Shown here: positions 17,995 to 26,522 of the stretch, piece by piece | How the letters are laid out: each line of letters opens with the position of its first letter | Numbering within the stretch: position 1 is the first letter of the stretch | Source of the DNA: Xylanivirga thermophila | GTDB taxonomy: Bacteria > Bacillota > Clostridia > Caldicoprobacterales > Xylanivirgaceae | DNA: 64,000 nucleotides | Direction: 5' to 3' | NCBI RefSeq assembly: GCF_004138105.1 | Contig: NZ_RXHQ01000001.1 | Coordinates: forward strand, 172,976-236,975 | Made by a program: the position numbers and the translations under genes | The notes under the pieces: generated by a model | Databases searched by the model: none | The model's input: the letters and a program-made list of their open reading frames with translations, nothing else | Told to the model about the DNA's origin: nothing

Positions 17995-18016
17995 AATGTG
18001 TTTGAGGAGTGATAAA

Positions 18017-18379
18017 ATGCAAAAATTATCAGAAAGTGAATTATCTATTATGATGAAAATATGGGATGCGAACAAACCTTTATATTTAGAAGAGATAATA
18101 GAATTATTAAAAGAATACAATTGGGCAGAGAGTACGGTGAGAAATTTTTTATCTAGGATAATAGATAAAGGATATCTAAGAACAGAAAAGGATGGAAGAA
18201 AGAATGTATATATACCACTAGTTTCTCAAGACTATATAAATAAAAAAAGCAAAGGGATTATAAAAAAGCTTTATGATAATTCTGTAAAAAAATTTGTAGT
18301 AGAGTTATATGAATCAAATTTCATTGATAATAATGATCTATTAGAACTAAAAAAATACTTAGATGAAAAGATAGAATAA
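18017..18379 (+). CDS. blaI: BlaI/MecI family repressor
   Basis: A 120-residue winged-helix repressor (residues about 5-75; LSESELSIMMKIWDANKPLYL and TVRNFLSRIIDKGYL) with a C-terminal dimerisation and cleavage region. GAGGAGTG before the ATG at 18017 fixes this start; the upstream in-frame ATG at 17996 overlaps the operator. It is followed 13 bases later by its sensor protease gene. BlaI repressors are inactivated by proteolysis when the membrane sensor is triggered. No beta-lactamase gene is adjacent, so the regulated target here, apart from itself, is unknown. Confidence 0.9.
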   Translation: MQKLSESELSIMMKIWDANKPLYLEEIIELLKEYNWAESTVRNFLSRIIDKGYLRTEKDGRKNVYIPLVSQDYINKKSKGIIKKLYDNSVKKFVVELYESNFIDNNDLLELKKYLDEKIE

Positions 18380-18392
18380 AGAGGTGAATAGG

Positions 18393-20351
18393 GTGAATCA
18401 ATTATTTTTAATTAGTTTTATAATGAGTTTAGTAATACTTCCTCTATTAATTCATAGAAAGTTTAGAGGTGTTAAATTTTCTAGCAAAGTTTATTATGTT
18501 ATTTGGATTATTATTGCTATACGGCTGGTACTGCCTTTTGATATAAGTATGGAAAACTCTATATATAAATTTAGTAGTCCTATAGAAGAATACGAAAAGT
18601 CAAATTATAATCTACAAGAGACACAAGTAGAAGTAAATTTACCTTCTAAAGAAAATATTCAATATGAAGATAGCGGGACAAATTTTAATGGCACAAAGAA
18701 ACTAAATTTTATAAGTACATTAAGAGATAACTTATTTAATATCTGGTTAGCAGGTGCTATTCTATATTTTGTATATAATTCATTTTTCTATCTATTATTT
18801 AAATATAGAGTAAAGAAAAGCTTATCCTTTGTAAGTAAAGATATTGAAGAAAAGTTTAATGATATAAAAGCCTATATGGTGCCGGAGAGTAAAGTTATTG
18901 TAAGGGAGAGTCATATAATAGATTCACCTATGATTATAGGTATAGCTAAACCAATATTATTAGTTCCAGAGAATATAAATATAAAAAATATTGACTATAT
19001 ATTTGCACATGAGTTGGTGCACTTAAAGAGAAAAGACTTGGTTTATAAATTAATTGTTTTTCTTGCAACATCTATACATTGGTTTAATCCAGTAATACAT
19101 CTTATGGGAAAAATACCCAATGAGGATATAGAATTGTCTTGTGATGAAGAAGTTACTGTGAATATGGTAAGAGAAGATAAGATTGAATATAGTAAGACCC
19201 TGATAGAAACTATATCCAACAGAAAGAAAGCTCCTATTCTGACTACAAGCTATAGTGGAGGAAAAGAAATGATTAAAAGAAGATTAGATAAGATATTAGA
19301 TAATATTAGAAAAAAATCCGGAAAACCTTTAATTATATCATTGATATTAGCAATATTATGTACTAGTTTTTTAATTGGTTGTGAAACTAAAGAAGAGAAC
19401 ACCTGGGCAGATGAATTATATAGTTATAAAACTAAATATGTAGGTGATAATTCTAAAGTAGGTGGTATAGTTTCAAAATTAGAATTTTCAAAAGAATGTA
19501 GTTACAAATCTATGGAGATTTTATCTAAAGAAAAACCCTATGGATTAAAATTATACTTTAATGGAAATGCAAATGAAGCTAATATAGATGATTTTAAATT
19601 TGACAGTGCTATATTGTTTTCTTTAATAGATAATTTAGATCATGTTATCTATATAGTTGAAGAAGATGGTGCAGAAATAGAAATTGGAACTATTACTAGG
19701 GCCTATGTAGATTCAATAACTACATCTGTCTTAGGTAGGAAGACTAGTGAGTTAGGAAGTAGTAAAAACAAATTTACTAAATTGGTAGGATTTTATGAAG
19801 AAGTTAAAAGTGAGATAGAAGAGGGTAAGAAAGATATAAGTCAAATAGTCGAGGATAAATTAAATACAGAAGGCACAGTAAAAATAGAAGATGACAGTCA
19901 AGTATTTACAGATAAATACGAAGATCTAGTGTATAAGGCTCACTATCCTACAGAATATAAAAAAGAAGAAGATTCATTCACAGCTATAGCATTAGATGTA
20001 AAGGGAGTTTATGAAAAAGATAATATTTTAAAAATATATGCTGTTGTAAGAAAGAGTGAAGTTTTATTATACAATGATGGTAAGGTTATAGATGATTCAG
20101 GATATCTTATGCCTACAGTTAGTATATATGAGAAAAGTGGAGATGCATATGAATTAATAGAAGTAATTCAACCTAGAGATGGAAGTGAATATAAACCATC
20201 TATAAAAGAAATGTGTAAAGACAAACCGTTAATGGCAAATAAACTTATGAATATAGATTATGAAAAGATAAATGAAGAGATAAAAAATAATGTAGTTGCA
20301 ATATTAAAAAGGAATGGGTATAATGATGTGAATATGGAAGAATTTCATTAA
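18393..20351 (+). CDS. BlaR1-type membrane metalloprotease sensor with DUF4825-like domain
   Basis: A 652-residue protein. Several N-terminal membrane segments surround an M56 peptidase domain with the zinc motif HELVH (in FAHELVHLKRKD) and the downstream ELSCDEEV glutamate segment. A further membrane segment (IISLILAILCTSFLIGC) leads to an extracytoplasmic domain beginning ELYSYKTKYVGDNSKVGG, typical of DUF4825, instead of the penicillin-binding sensor of classical BlaR1. GTG at 18393 is preferred over 18384 because AGAGGTG precedes it at proper spacing. The ligand is therefore probably not a beta-lactam. Confidence 0.85.
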   Translation: MNQLFLISFIMSLVILPLLIHRKFRGVKFSSKVYYVIWIIIAIRLVLPFDISMENSIYKFSSPIEEYEKSNYNLQETQVEVNLPSKENIQYEDSGTNFNGTKKLNFISTLRDNLFNIWLAGAILYFVYNSFFYLLFKYRVKKSLSFVSKDIEEKFNDIKAYMVPESKVIVRESHIIDSPMIIGIAKPILLVPENINIKNIDYIFAHELVHLKRKDLVYKLIVFLATSIHWFNPVIHLMGKIPNEDIELSCDEEVTVNMVREDKIEYSKTLIETISNRKKAPILTTSYSGGKEMIKRRLDKILDNIRKKSGKPLIISLILAILCTSFLIGCETKEENTWADELYSYKTKYVGDNSKVGGIVSKLEFSKECSYKSMEILSKEKPYGLKLYFNGNANEANIDDFKFDSAILFSLIDNLDHVIYIVEEDGAEIEIGTITRAYVDSITTSVLGRKTSELGSSKNKFTKLVGFYEEVKSEIEEGKKDISQIVEDKLNTEGTVKIEDDSQVFTDKYEDLVYKAHYPTEYKKEEDSFTAIALDVKGVYEKDNILKIYAVVRKSEVLLYNDGKVIDDSGYLMPTVSIYEKSGDAYELIEVIQPRDGSEYKPSIKEMCKDKPLMANKLMNIDYEKINEEIKNNVVAILKRNGYNDVNMEEFH

Positions 20352-20379
20352 ATTATATCGCTGAAACTTACGCTGATAA

Positions 20380-20643
20380 AGATTTCAAGACTTTTGTTAA
20401 TTCTCTTTTATGGCAAGAGCCAAACTAAGGTTCAAAGCAGAAAAGAGAATTTTTTTATGTAAGTATTATTAATAAAGTAGTTGTTTGAAGCGGTGAATTC
20501 AATCCTCATTCCTTACAATAGCTCTTCTTATAAAATAGAACGACAATAATGGTACTATATCCCAAAGAGTAATGGATCAAGAGGAAAGAAGGAACCTAGT
20601 TGCCCATTACACATCTGAAGAAAATATTATGATGGTGTTAGAG
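20380..20643 (+). repeat. 264-bp direct repeat flanking blaI-blaR1, right copy
   Basis: Gap-free partner of 17529-17792. It begins abruptly 29 bases after the blaR1 stop, within what is the right arm of a terminator in the left copy, showing a recombination breakpoint there. Confidence 0.9.
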
Positions 20644-20739
20644 CCTTTGTTTTTAAAGGGACATATATATAATAAGATCAAGGACTTTAGGTTTTCTAAA
20701 AAATCTTTGTTTCTAAAGGTGAAGTTATTACTAGAATAA
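20572..20739 (+). pseudogene. Relic of MmeI/YeeA-like DNA methyltransferase, right copy
   Basis: A 55-codon frame beginning MDQEERRNLVAHYTSEENIM and continuing LEPLFLKG then IYNKIKDFRFSKKSLFLKVK before a stop. It extends further into the same conserved methyltransferase segment than the left copy (PLFL followed by a basic KIKDFR...KK...FLK stretch) but lacks everything before and after, so it is a fragment. It continues past the end of the 264-bp repeat. Confidence 0.65.
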
Positions 20740-20772
20740 TAAATTTAATAAATGAATAAATACAGAAAAAGG

Positions 20773-20798
20773 CCCTGCTCGAAGTGAGTCAGGGTTTT
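20773..20798. terminator. Bidirectional intrinsic terminator
   Basis: CCCTGCTC...GAG-T-CAGGG hairpin with TTTT on the right and AAAAA on the left, so it can stop transcripts from either side, including the minus-strand gene ending at 20820. Confidence 0.75.
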
Positions 20799-20819
20799 AA
20801 TATGTCCCATACATTAATT

Positions 20820-22352
20820 TTAAATAAGTTCATTTAAATCACTTAATTCTTCCTCATCAAGCGGTAGTGTTAATAGAGAGTTCAGCTGATTTTTTATTTC
20901 GGGCATTATATTCCAATCTAGAGACGTAATTTCTTTCCAAGCATTTAATACAGCTCTACCTGCTTTTCTAACATTCTTAAATGGAGAGTGAAAGCATGCA
21001 TTAACAAGTTGTATACCTTCATAGGGATATGAACGATAGAATTGCATAATATATGGTAGCTTAGAGGAAAAACCATTTTCACTTCCTAAGGCTAATTTAT
21101 TAGTAGATTCTCCGTATAGAGTGTTGAGATTAACATGTTTCATGATTAATTTTGTTATATAATCAGGTGGTACATTTTCTTTAAATAGTTGGTCAACTAG
21201 GGATATATTTTTGTCAAAATCTTTTTCTATTAGATCAAAAATAATACTTTTGCATGATATATTTAAATGATTGGCAACATATATCCATGATCGCTGACCT
21301 ATTTGTATACCTTTAAGTGTTAATTCTTTGCAATTATTTGATTGTAACAATGTATTTGTTTTTTGCACATATTCTATATTTTTAGTATCTTAATCGTTAA
21401 AATATAAGAATAAATCGACAATGTCAGGATAATCCGTGAACATATCTTTGTGGATATCAATCTGTTTAAACAGGAGTTTGAATAATGTATTAAATTCATC
21501 TTCTTTTAATGCGGAAATACCTTGTACAGGACCTTCATCTAATAAAGAAACAATGAGAAAAACAATAGAATCTAGTGTATCTGAATCTATATCACCTTTT
21601 AAACGAGTTAGAACATTGCATTTATGATAAATATCTAAAGCTGTATATGCTGGAAATACAGAATTAGAGATGGCATTATTCAGAATCCAAACCTGTTGCT
21701 CATCTGATAATTTATCAATCTCTCTTAAAGCATGAATTCGACCCCATCCATCTGTCTTTTGAGCTACCTTAAAGATTTCATCATTAGCATCTGGCCAGCT
21801 TTTCATCCACCATATACAGTTTAATGAGAATTCATCATAATAAGCAAATACTTTTATAATATCTCGAATATTAGGAATAAATCTTTCAACTGCTCTGATA
21901 TCTAGCAATTCAAAAATGCCAAGAGCAAATTTAATGATTTCAACTGATGAAGATTTAATTAATTGTTCAAAAGCAAAGGATAGAAAGGCACCTATTGTAA
22001 AACCTTTGTCATTATTCATCAAAATATCGTGTAAAGGGTCAATAATTGAAAATAAAGTATTTTCCTGAATAAAATTAGCTAGCTCAACTAGCAAATTATT
22101 TTCTAGGTTCTCATTTTTAGCGAAGGTATTTTGTATTTCTATTATATATGGAGTCAGTCTGTCATTATTAATTACTTTAATATTTGTGTGGTAATAATAT
22201 ACACCATCTAGTGCACCAGGAGCCCATCTAATATTATCTTCATTTCTTGTTTTTAGTATATCATCAAGATTGAAATTATCATTATAGGTATTTGTATTAC
22301 TAATATTTTCTGAAAGTATTTCAAATATGGATTGATTATTCAAAAAAATCAC
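20820..22352 (-). pseudogene. Unknown ~510-codon gene interrupted by one in-frame TAA
   Basis: The frame opening at 22352 (320 codons, to a TAA at 21392-21390) continues in the same frame for 7 codons and then 182 more to a stop at 20820. The joined protein would be about 510 residues, largely helical and acidic, with no recognised motif. An ambiguous feature is an Ile/Leu-rich repeat-like helical character suggesting HEAT-type folds. AAGGGAGTG lies before the 22352 start. The simplest reading is a nonsense mutation in a single gene; readthrough or reinitiation at the GTG at 21368 would give a shortened second protein. No frame shift is needed. Confidence 0.65.
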
Positions 22353-22706
22353 TCCCTTTATTTCTTAATACTATTATTTAGTCAAAACTGGAATTACCCG
22401 TACTTAATTCATCATTATAGAATTTTGGCTTTTTATTATGCCTATTATATTTATATCTCCCTCACTACAAGAAATCTTTAAGCATTCTAATAATATACAT
22501 TGTATCATAAAAATACCTCTATAAAAATAAATAAACTAATAATATCAAGATATATGAAAACCAGGGAGTAGCAGAAGAACTAAAGGTCAAGGATCATAAG
22601 CAAAAAGGCTCTTTTTCTTTGCTTTTCATAATAAATTCATGATATAATATTGTATCATATTAAAAAATATTTTCTTTATAGATAGAAGGTATACTTCTAA
22701 AGAAAA
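22353..22706. other. Gene-free intergenic region
   Basis: Very AT-rich, with no supported gene. It must hold the promoter of the minus-strand gene. On the plus strand a TATAAT (22643-22648) lies inside the near-perfect palindrome ATGATATAATATTGTATCAT (22639-22658), which could be an operator for the small ORF and HNH gene downstream. Confidence 0.45.
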
Positions 22707-22820
22707 ATGCAAGATAGAGAATCTTTTATTCTGATAACAACTATTCAATATATAGAAGAAGGACTAGTGTTTACAATAAGGGATATAAATCCAGTTTGTT
22801 ATATGGGAGGTAAGGGGTAG
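22707..22820 (+). CDS. Candidate 37-residue ORF coupled to the HNH gene
   Basis: Reads MQDRESFILITTIQYIEEG and ends CYMGGKG. Its TAG stop shares its last base with the GTG start of the DUF262-HNH gene (TAGTG), a classical coupling arrangement, and the GGAGGTAAGGGG inside its 3' end is the ribosome site of that gene. Its own ribosome site is weak (AAAGAAAA). It could be a leader peptide, a small partner protein, or the remnant of a larger gene. Confidence 0.4.
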   Translation: MQDRESFILITTIQYIEEGLVFTIRDINPVCYMGGKG

Positions 22821-24085
22821 TGGATATTAAAGAGAAAGTATTTACAGAGCAAAAAGACTTTACATTGTCTCAATTGCGGGAGATGGTTGCTGATGGTGAT
22901 TTGATAACTAATCCAGATTATCAAAGGGATTATGTTTATAATGATAAACAGGCATCAAAATTAATAGAATCTATATTAATCGGTATCCCAATTCCAACTA
23001 TATATCTAAGTGAAGAAGATGAAGGAATATATTCAGTAATTGATGGTCAACAGAGGATTACATCTTTTGTAAACTTTTTGGATAATAAATTTAAATTGAG
23101 CGGACTTAAAGAATTGATAGATTTAAATGGCAAGTATTTTAAAAATTTAGAAAAAGAAATACAAAGGAAATTGAAATCTTCTACACTTAAGGCTATTTGT
23201 ATTTTAAAAGAATCTAATCATCTAAAATATGAGATTTTTGCTAGATTAAATCAGGGCTCAGTTTCTCTCAAACCTCAAGAATTACGTAATTGTATATATA
23301 GGGGACGATTTAATTCTATGCTTGAAGAAATTGCAGATTATAATAACCAGTTGCCATTATTATTTCATGATAGTAATAAACGGAAGACTTACCAAGAACG
23401 CATTTTGAGATTCTTTGCATTGCGTAATTTCACCGAATATGGTAGTTCTATGCTGCAAACGATGAATAAATACATGGAGATACATCAAAATGATTCACCA
23501 GAAGAAATAAATAAGCAAAAAACATTATTCAATGGAACAATTGACATTGTAAAACAGGTACTTGGGGATAATGCTTTTGATGCCTATGATCGTGAAAAAG
23601 GGATTATGAGCAATAAATTCAGTGGTTCGGTTTATGATTCTATTGTTATTCCCTTTTCTTTTTTTAGTAAGCATGAATTAATGATACATGCGAATGAAAT
23701 TAGGGTATCAATTGATGAGCTTAAAATTAGTAATGAGGAGTATCAAGAATGTACATATGCTGCTACAGGTAGCAAAAGAAGGGTGACTGGAAGAATAATG
23801 ATTGTTTATAATTTGCTGAAAAAAATTACTGGTAGTATGGGAAATGATGAGGGAGATAGAGTGTTTTCAGCAAGTATAAAGAAGGAGTTATGGAAATCGG
23901 GATATATTTGCTCATATTGTGGTAATGAAATTTTAAATATAGATGATGCAGAAGTAGACCATATTGTTCCATATTCTCAAGGAGGTATGACTGAAATTTC
24001 CAATGCACAATTGCTTCATAGGCATTGCAATCGCGCTAAAAGTGACTCAATAGAATCAGATTGGGAAGAAGATGAGGATATATAA
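22820..24085 (+). CDS. DUF262 and HNH endonuclease domain protein
   Basis: A 421-residue protein. The N-terminal DUF262 (ParB-like/GmrS-like) domain shows DYQRDYVYNDKQASKLIESI, the PIPTIYLSE strand and the IDGQQRITS motif (about residues 30-85). The C-terminus carries an HNH nuclease with CSYCG, the DHIVPYSQGG catalytic segment and a second HRHCN zinc pair. DUF262 proteins include GmrSD, which cuts glucosylated phage DNA, and SspE, which acts with phosphorothioate marks; here HNH replaces the usual DUF1524. GGAGG 9 bases before supports the GTG start. A phage-defence role is inferred from family and island context. Confidence 0.85.
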   Translation: MDIKEKVFTEQKDFTLSQLREMVADGDLITNPDYQRDYVYNDKQASKLIESILIGIPIPTIYLSEEDEGIYSVIDGQQRITSFVNFLDNKFKLSGLKELIDLNGKYFKNLEKEIQRKLKSSTLKAICILKESNHLKYEIFARLNQGSVSLKPQELRNCIYRGRFNSMLEEIADYNNQLPLLFHDSNKRKTYQERILRFFALRNFTEYGSSMLQTMNKYMEIHQNDSPEEINKQKTLFNGTIDIVKQVLGDNAFDAYDREKGIMSNKFSGSVYDSIVIPFSFFSKHELMIHANEIRVSIDELKISNEEYQECTYAATGSKRRVTGRIMIVYNLLKKITGSMGNDEGDRVFSASIKKELWKSGYICSYCGNEILNIDDAEVDHIVPYSQGGMTEISNAQLLHRHCNRAKSDSIESDWEEDEDI

Positions 24086-24146
24086 TAGATACAAATCAAA
24101 AACCCGAACGTTTTATTCATAAAATCAAAAAATGTTCAAAAATTCA

Positions 24147-24175
24147 TTGACTTTTTGGTTATGTTTTGTTAGTAT
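24147..24175 (+). promoter_or_regulatory. Promoter of the riboswitch-controlled purine permease
   Basis: TTGACT at 24147-24152, 17-base spacer, TAGTAT at 24170-24175, about 17 bases before the aptamer. Confidence 0.7.
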
Positions 24176-24192
24176 AAAGGTGTCAAACGAAT

Positions 24193-24265
24193 AGACTCAT
24201 ATAATCCTGGAAATATGGTCCGGGAGTTTCTACCGGGCAGCCGTAAACTGCCTGACTATGGGTGA
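24193..24265 (+). promoter_or_regulatory. Purine riboswitch, guanine class
   Basis: The aptamer core is textbook: ATATAATCC, AATATGG, AGTTTCTACC, CCGTAAA and GACTATG in order, with P1 formed by ACTCAT (24195-24200) and ATGGGT (24258-24263). The specificity base in the GACTATG junction is C, which selects guanine or hypoxanthine over adenine. It precedes a terminator and a purine permease, so purine binding should switch expression off. Confidence 0.95.
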
Positions 24266-24335
24266 ATGATCTGCTGTAGCCTTTATACTACTTTATATAG
24301 TGTTAAGGCTCTAAGGCTTGAAACTATAAAATGTC

Positions 24336-24384
24336 AAGCACATGATTCACTCTGGTCGGAGAATCATGTGCTTTATTTATTTTA
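24336..24384 (+). terminator. Riboswitch expression-platform terminator
   Basis: AAGCACATGATTC (24336-24348) pairs perfectly with GAATCATGTGCTT (24361-24373), followed by TATTTATTTT. It lies between the guanine aptamer and the permease start. Confidence 0.85.
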
Positions 24385-24469
24385 GAAGGGAGGAGAATTA
24401 CTAGCTAATAATTATTAGCCTACATACATATTATAAAAATTATAACATTGGGGAGGTTTTGGGATTTCT

Positions 24470-25885
24470 ATGGAAAAGATAGAAAAGTTTTTTAAACTAA
24501 AAGAAAATAATACAGATGTAAAAACTGAAATTATCGCAGGTATTACTACATTTTTTACTATGGCATATATCATATTTGTAAATCCAGATATACTCTCACA
24601 GACAGGTATGGATTTTAACAGCGTAATGATAGCTACCTGTATATCAGCGACTATTGGTACTCTACTTATTGGTCTTATGTCAAACTATCCATTTGCACAA
24701 GCTCCTGGAATGGGGTTAAATGCATTCTTTACATTCAGCGTAGTCTTTGGATTGGGTTATACATGGCAGCAGGCGTTGGCTGCAGTGTTTATATCTGGTA
24801 TTGTATTTTTATTGATTACCATATCAGGTATAAGGCAGACTGTAGTGGAGGCTATACCCCTTTCTCTTAAAAATGCTATCAGTGCAGGTATTGGATTTTT
24901 TATTGCTTTTGTTGGGTTTAACAATGCAGGCATAATACATGTCAATCAGGGTCCTATCATTGATATCATAAATGCTACTGATAAGCTGGACAAAGGTGCT
25001 ATGATTGGAGCAGTAAACAACGCAGGTTCTCAGGTATTGGAGTTTGGTAATTTTGCAGATCCAGCAGTATTATTGGCTGTAATAGGCCTTGTAATCACTG
25101 GTATATTAATGGTAAAACAGGTAAAGGGCGCACTATTTATAGGTATATTGGCTACTACCATTATTGGTATTCCCATGGGTGTTACCAACTTGGATGTTGA
25201 TTTTTCAATGAAGAGCATTACACTAAAAGAAACCTTCATGAAGATGGATTTTGCTGGTTTGGTGTCTGGTAAGGGTGGAGTGTTAAATTCCATTATATCG
25301 GTAGTTACGGTGGTATTATCATTCTTTATAGTAGATATGTTTGATACTATGGGGACACTAATCGGTACTGCCAATAAGGCGGGATTCCTTGATAAAGATG
25401 GTAATCTGCCAAGAGGTAATAAGGCCATGCTTGCAGATGCCATAGCTACATGTGCAGGTGCTGTTCTAGGAACATCTACAGTTACTACTTTTGTAGAGAG
25501 TAGTGCAGGCGTAAGCGAAGGTGGCAGAACTGGTCTTACTTCAGTAGTTGTTTCCATATTATTTTTGTTAGCCATATTCCTTGCACCAGTTGCTGGAATT
25601 ATCCCAGGTGCAGCTACGGCTCCCGCCCTTATCATAGTAGGCGTGCTCATGATGAGTTCACTTAAAAATATAAACTTTGATGATTTTGAAGAGGCACTTC
25701 CTGCCTTTGTTACAATGGTATTAATGCCCTATTCCTACAGCATAGCAAATGGTATTGCTGCAGGTTTTATATTCTATGCAATAGTAAAACTTGTAAAGGG
25801 TAAGGCAAAAGAAGTACATCCTGTAATGTACATCTTTGTAGGGCTCTTTATACTAAGATATTTGTTGCTCACATTATTTATGTAA
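24470..25885 (+). CDS. pbuG: NCS2/AzgA-type guanine-hypoxanthine permease
   Basis: A 471-residue multi-span transporter of the AzgA subgroup of NCS2 purine permeases. It opens EIIAGITTFFTMAYIIFVNP, the family signature, and contains QAPGMGLNAFF and MFDTMGTLIG followed by TTFVESSAGVSEGGRTGL, all conserved in PbuG-like proton-coupled guanine/hypoxanthine carriers. GGGGAGG precedes the ATG at 24470. Control by the guanine riboswitch fits uptake of the same base. The gene lies between the island and the purine biosynthesis genes. The exact substrate range (PbuG versus PbuO-like) is not resolved. Confidence 0.92.
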   Translation: MEKIEKFFKLKENNTDVKTEIIAGITTFFTMAYIIFVNPDILSQTGMDFNSVMIATCISATIGTLLIGLMSNYPFAQAPGMGLNAFFTFSVVFGLGYTWQQALAAVFISGIVFLLITISGIRQTVVEAIPLSLKNAISAGIGFFIAFVGFNNAGIIHVNQGPIIDIINATDKLDKGAMIGAVNNAGSQVLEFGNFADPAVLLAVIGLVITGILMVKQVKGALFIGILATTIIGIPMGVTNLDVDFSMKSITLKETFMKMDFAGLVSGKGGVLNSIISVVTVVLSFFIVDMFDTMGTLIGTANKAGFLDKDGNLPRGNKAMLADAIATCAGAVLGTSTVTTFVESSAGVSEGGRTGLTSVVVSILFLLAIFLAPVAGIIPGAATAPALIIVGVLMMSSLKNINFDDFEEALPAFVTMVLMPYSYSIANGIAAGFIFYAIVKLVKGKAKEVHPVMYIFVGLFILRYLLLTLFM

Positions 25886-25893
25886 GTTAATCT

Positions 25894-25940
25894 AGCCAAG
25901 AATACGGTCGGTCCTTGAGGCTGACCGATCTTGGCTTTTT
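25894..25940 (+). terminator. Strong intrinsic terminator between pbuG and purE
   Basis: Two stacked helices, AGCCAAGA/TCTTGGCT and GGTCGGTC/GACCGATC region, followed by TTTTT. Only 37 bases separate the T-run from purE, with no obvious promoter between. A weak TTGCTC (25865)-17-TAATCT (25888) promoter just before the hairpin would make it an attenuator for the purine operon. Confidence 0.85.
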
Positions 25941-25977
25941 AAAACTAATGTATTTTTAGCTTGAGGAGGTTTTATTT

Positions 25978-26475
25978 ATGCCCAAAGTAGCAGTTATAAT
26001 GGGAAGTAAATCAGATTTTCCCATAGTAGAAGAAACCATAAAGACTTTGAAGGAATTTGATGTAGAGGTGGAAGCTAGGGTAATGTCGGCCCATCGTACC
26101 CCGGATATATCTGCTAAGTTTGCTGTAGATGCTAAAGAAGAAGGTTTTGAGGTAATAATAGCGGCTGCGGGCAAGGCAGCTCATCTGCCGGGAGTACTAG
26201 CAGCATATACTACATTGCCGGTGATAGGACTTCCCATAAAGTCATCTATGCTAGATGGTTTGGATTCTTTGTTATCAATGGTGCAGATGCCTTCAGGCGT
26301 ACCGGTGGCTACGGTAGCTATAAATGGTTCAAAAAATGCTGCATTATTGGCTATACAGATATTGTCCATAAAATATCCCCATCTATCTGACAGATTAAAT
26401 TCATATAAGCGGGAGATGGCAGAGGGGGTATTTAGTCAGGATGACGAATTACAGGTGGAGGTTTCAAAGCTATGA
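25978..26475 (+). CDS. purE: N5-carboxyaminoimidazole ribonucleotide mutase
   Basis: Converts N5-CAIR to CAIR in de novo purine synthesis. The 165-residue length and the motifs [27 protein letters not shown] (active-site His) and [11 protein letters not shown] identify class I PurE. GAGGAGG precedes the ATG. It is first in an apparent purE-F-M-N-H-D operon. A purK gene, needed to make N5-CAIR, is not in the window. Its stop overlaps the start of a 16-codon ORF that in turn overlaps purF. Confidence 0.95.
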   Translation: MPKVAVIMGSKSDFPIVEETIKTLKEFDVEVEARVMSAHRTPDISAKFAVDAKEEGFEVIIAAAGKAAHLPGVLAAYTTLPVIGLPIKSSMLDGLDSLLSMVQMPSGVPVATVAINGSKNAALLAIQILSIKYPHLSDRLNSYKREMAEGVFSQDDELQVEVSKL

Positions 26476-26522
26476 ATAAAAAAGATATGCATTGGGGCAC
26501 ATTTATGGGTGGTGCAAAATGA
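26472..26522 (+). CDS. Candidate 16-residue coupling ORF between purE and purF
   Basis: [16 protein letters not shown] is encoded between the genes with ATGA overlaps at both ends: its ATG overlaps the purE TGA and its TGA overlaps the purF ATG. Translation of this ORF would carry ribosomes from purE to purF, whose own ribosome site (GGGTGGTG) is weak. It may be only a coupling device. No homology is claimed. Confidence 0.4.
   Translation: MNKKDMHWGTFMGGAK

Noticed and set aside
17996..18016. Upstream ATG for BlaI
   Set aside because: It overlaps the operator; GAGGAGTG sits before the ATG at 18017.
6355..24100. CRISPR array or Cas genes in the island
   Set aside because: No regularly spaced repeats or Cas motifs were seen; the repeats present are two-copy.
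25030..25650. 206-codon minus-strand frame inside pbuG
   Set aside because: It is a mirror of the conserved permease coding strand, with low-complexity composition and no ribosome site.
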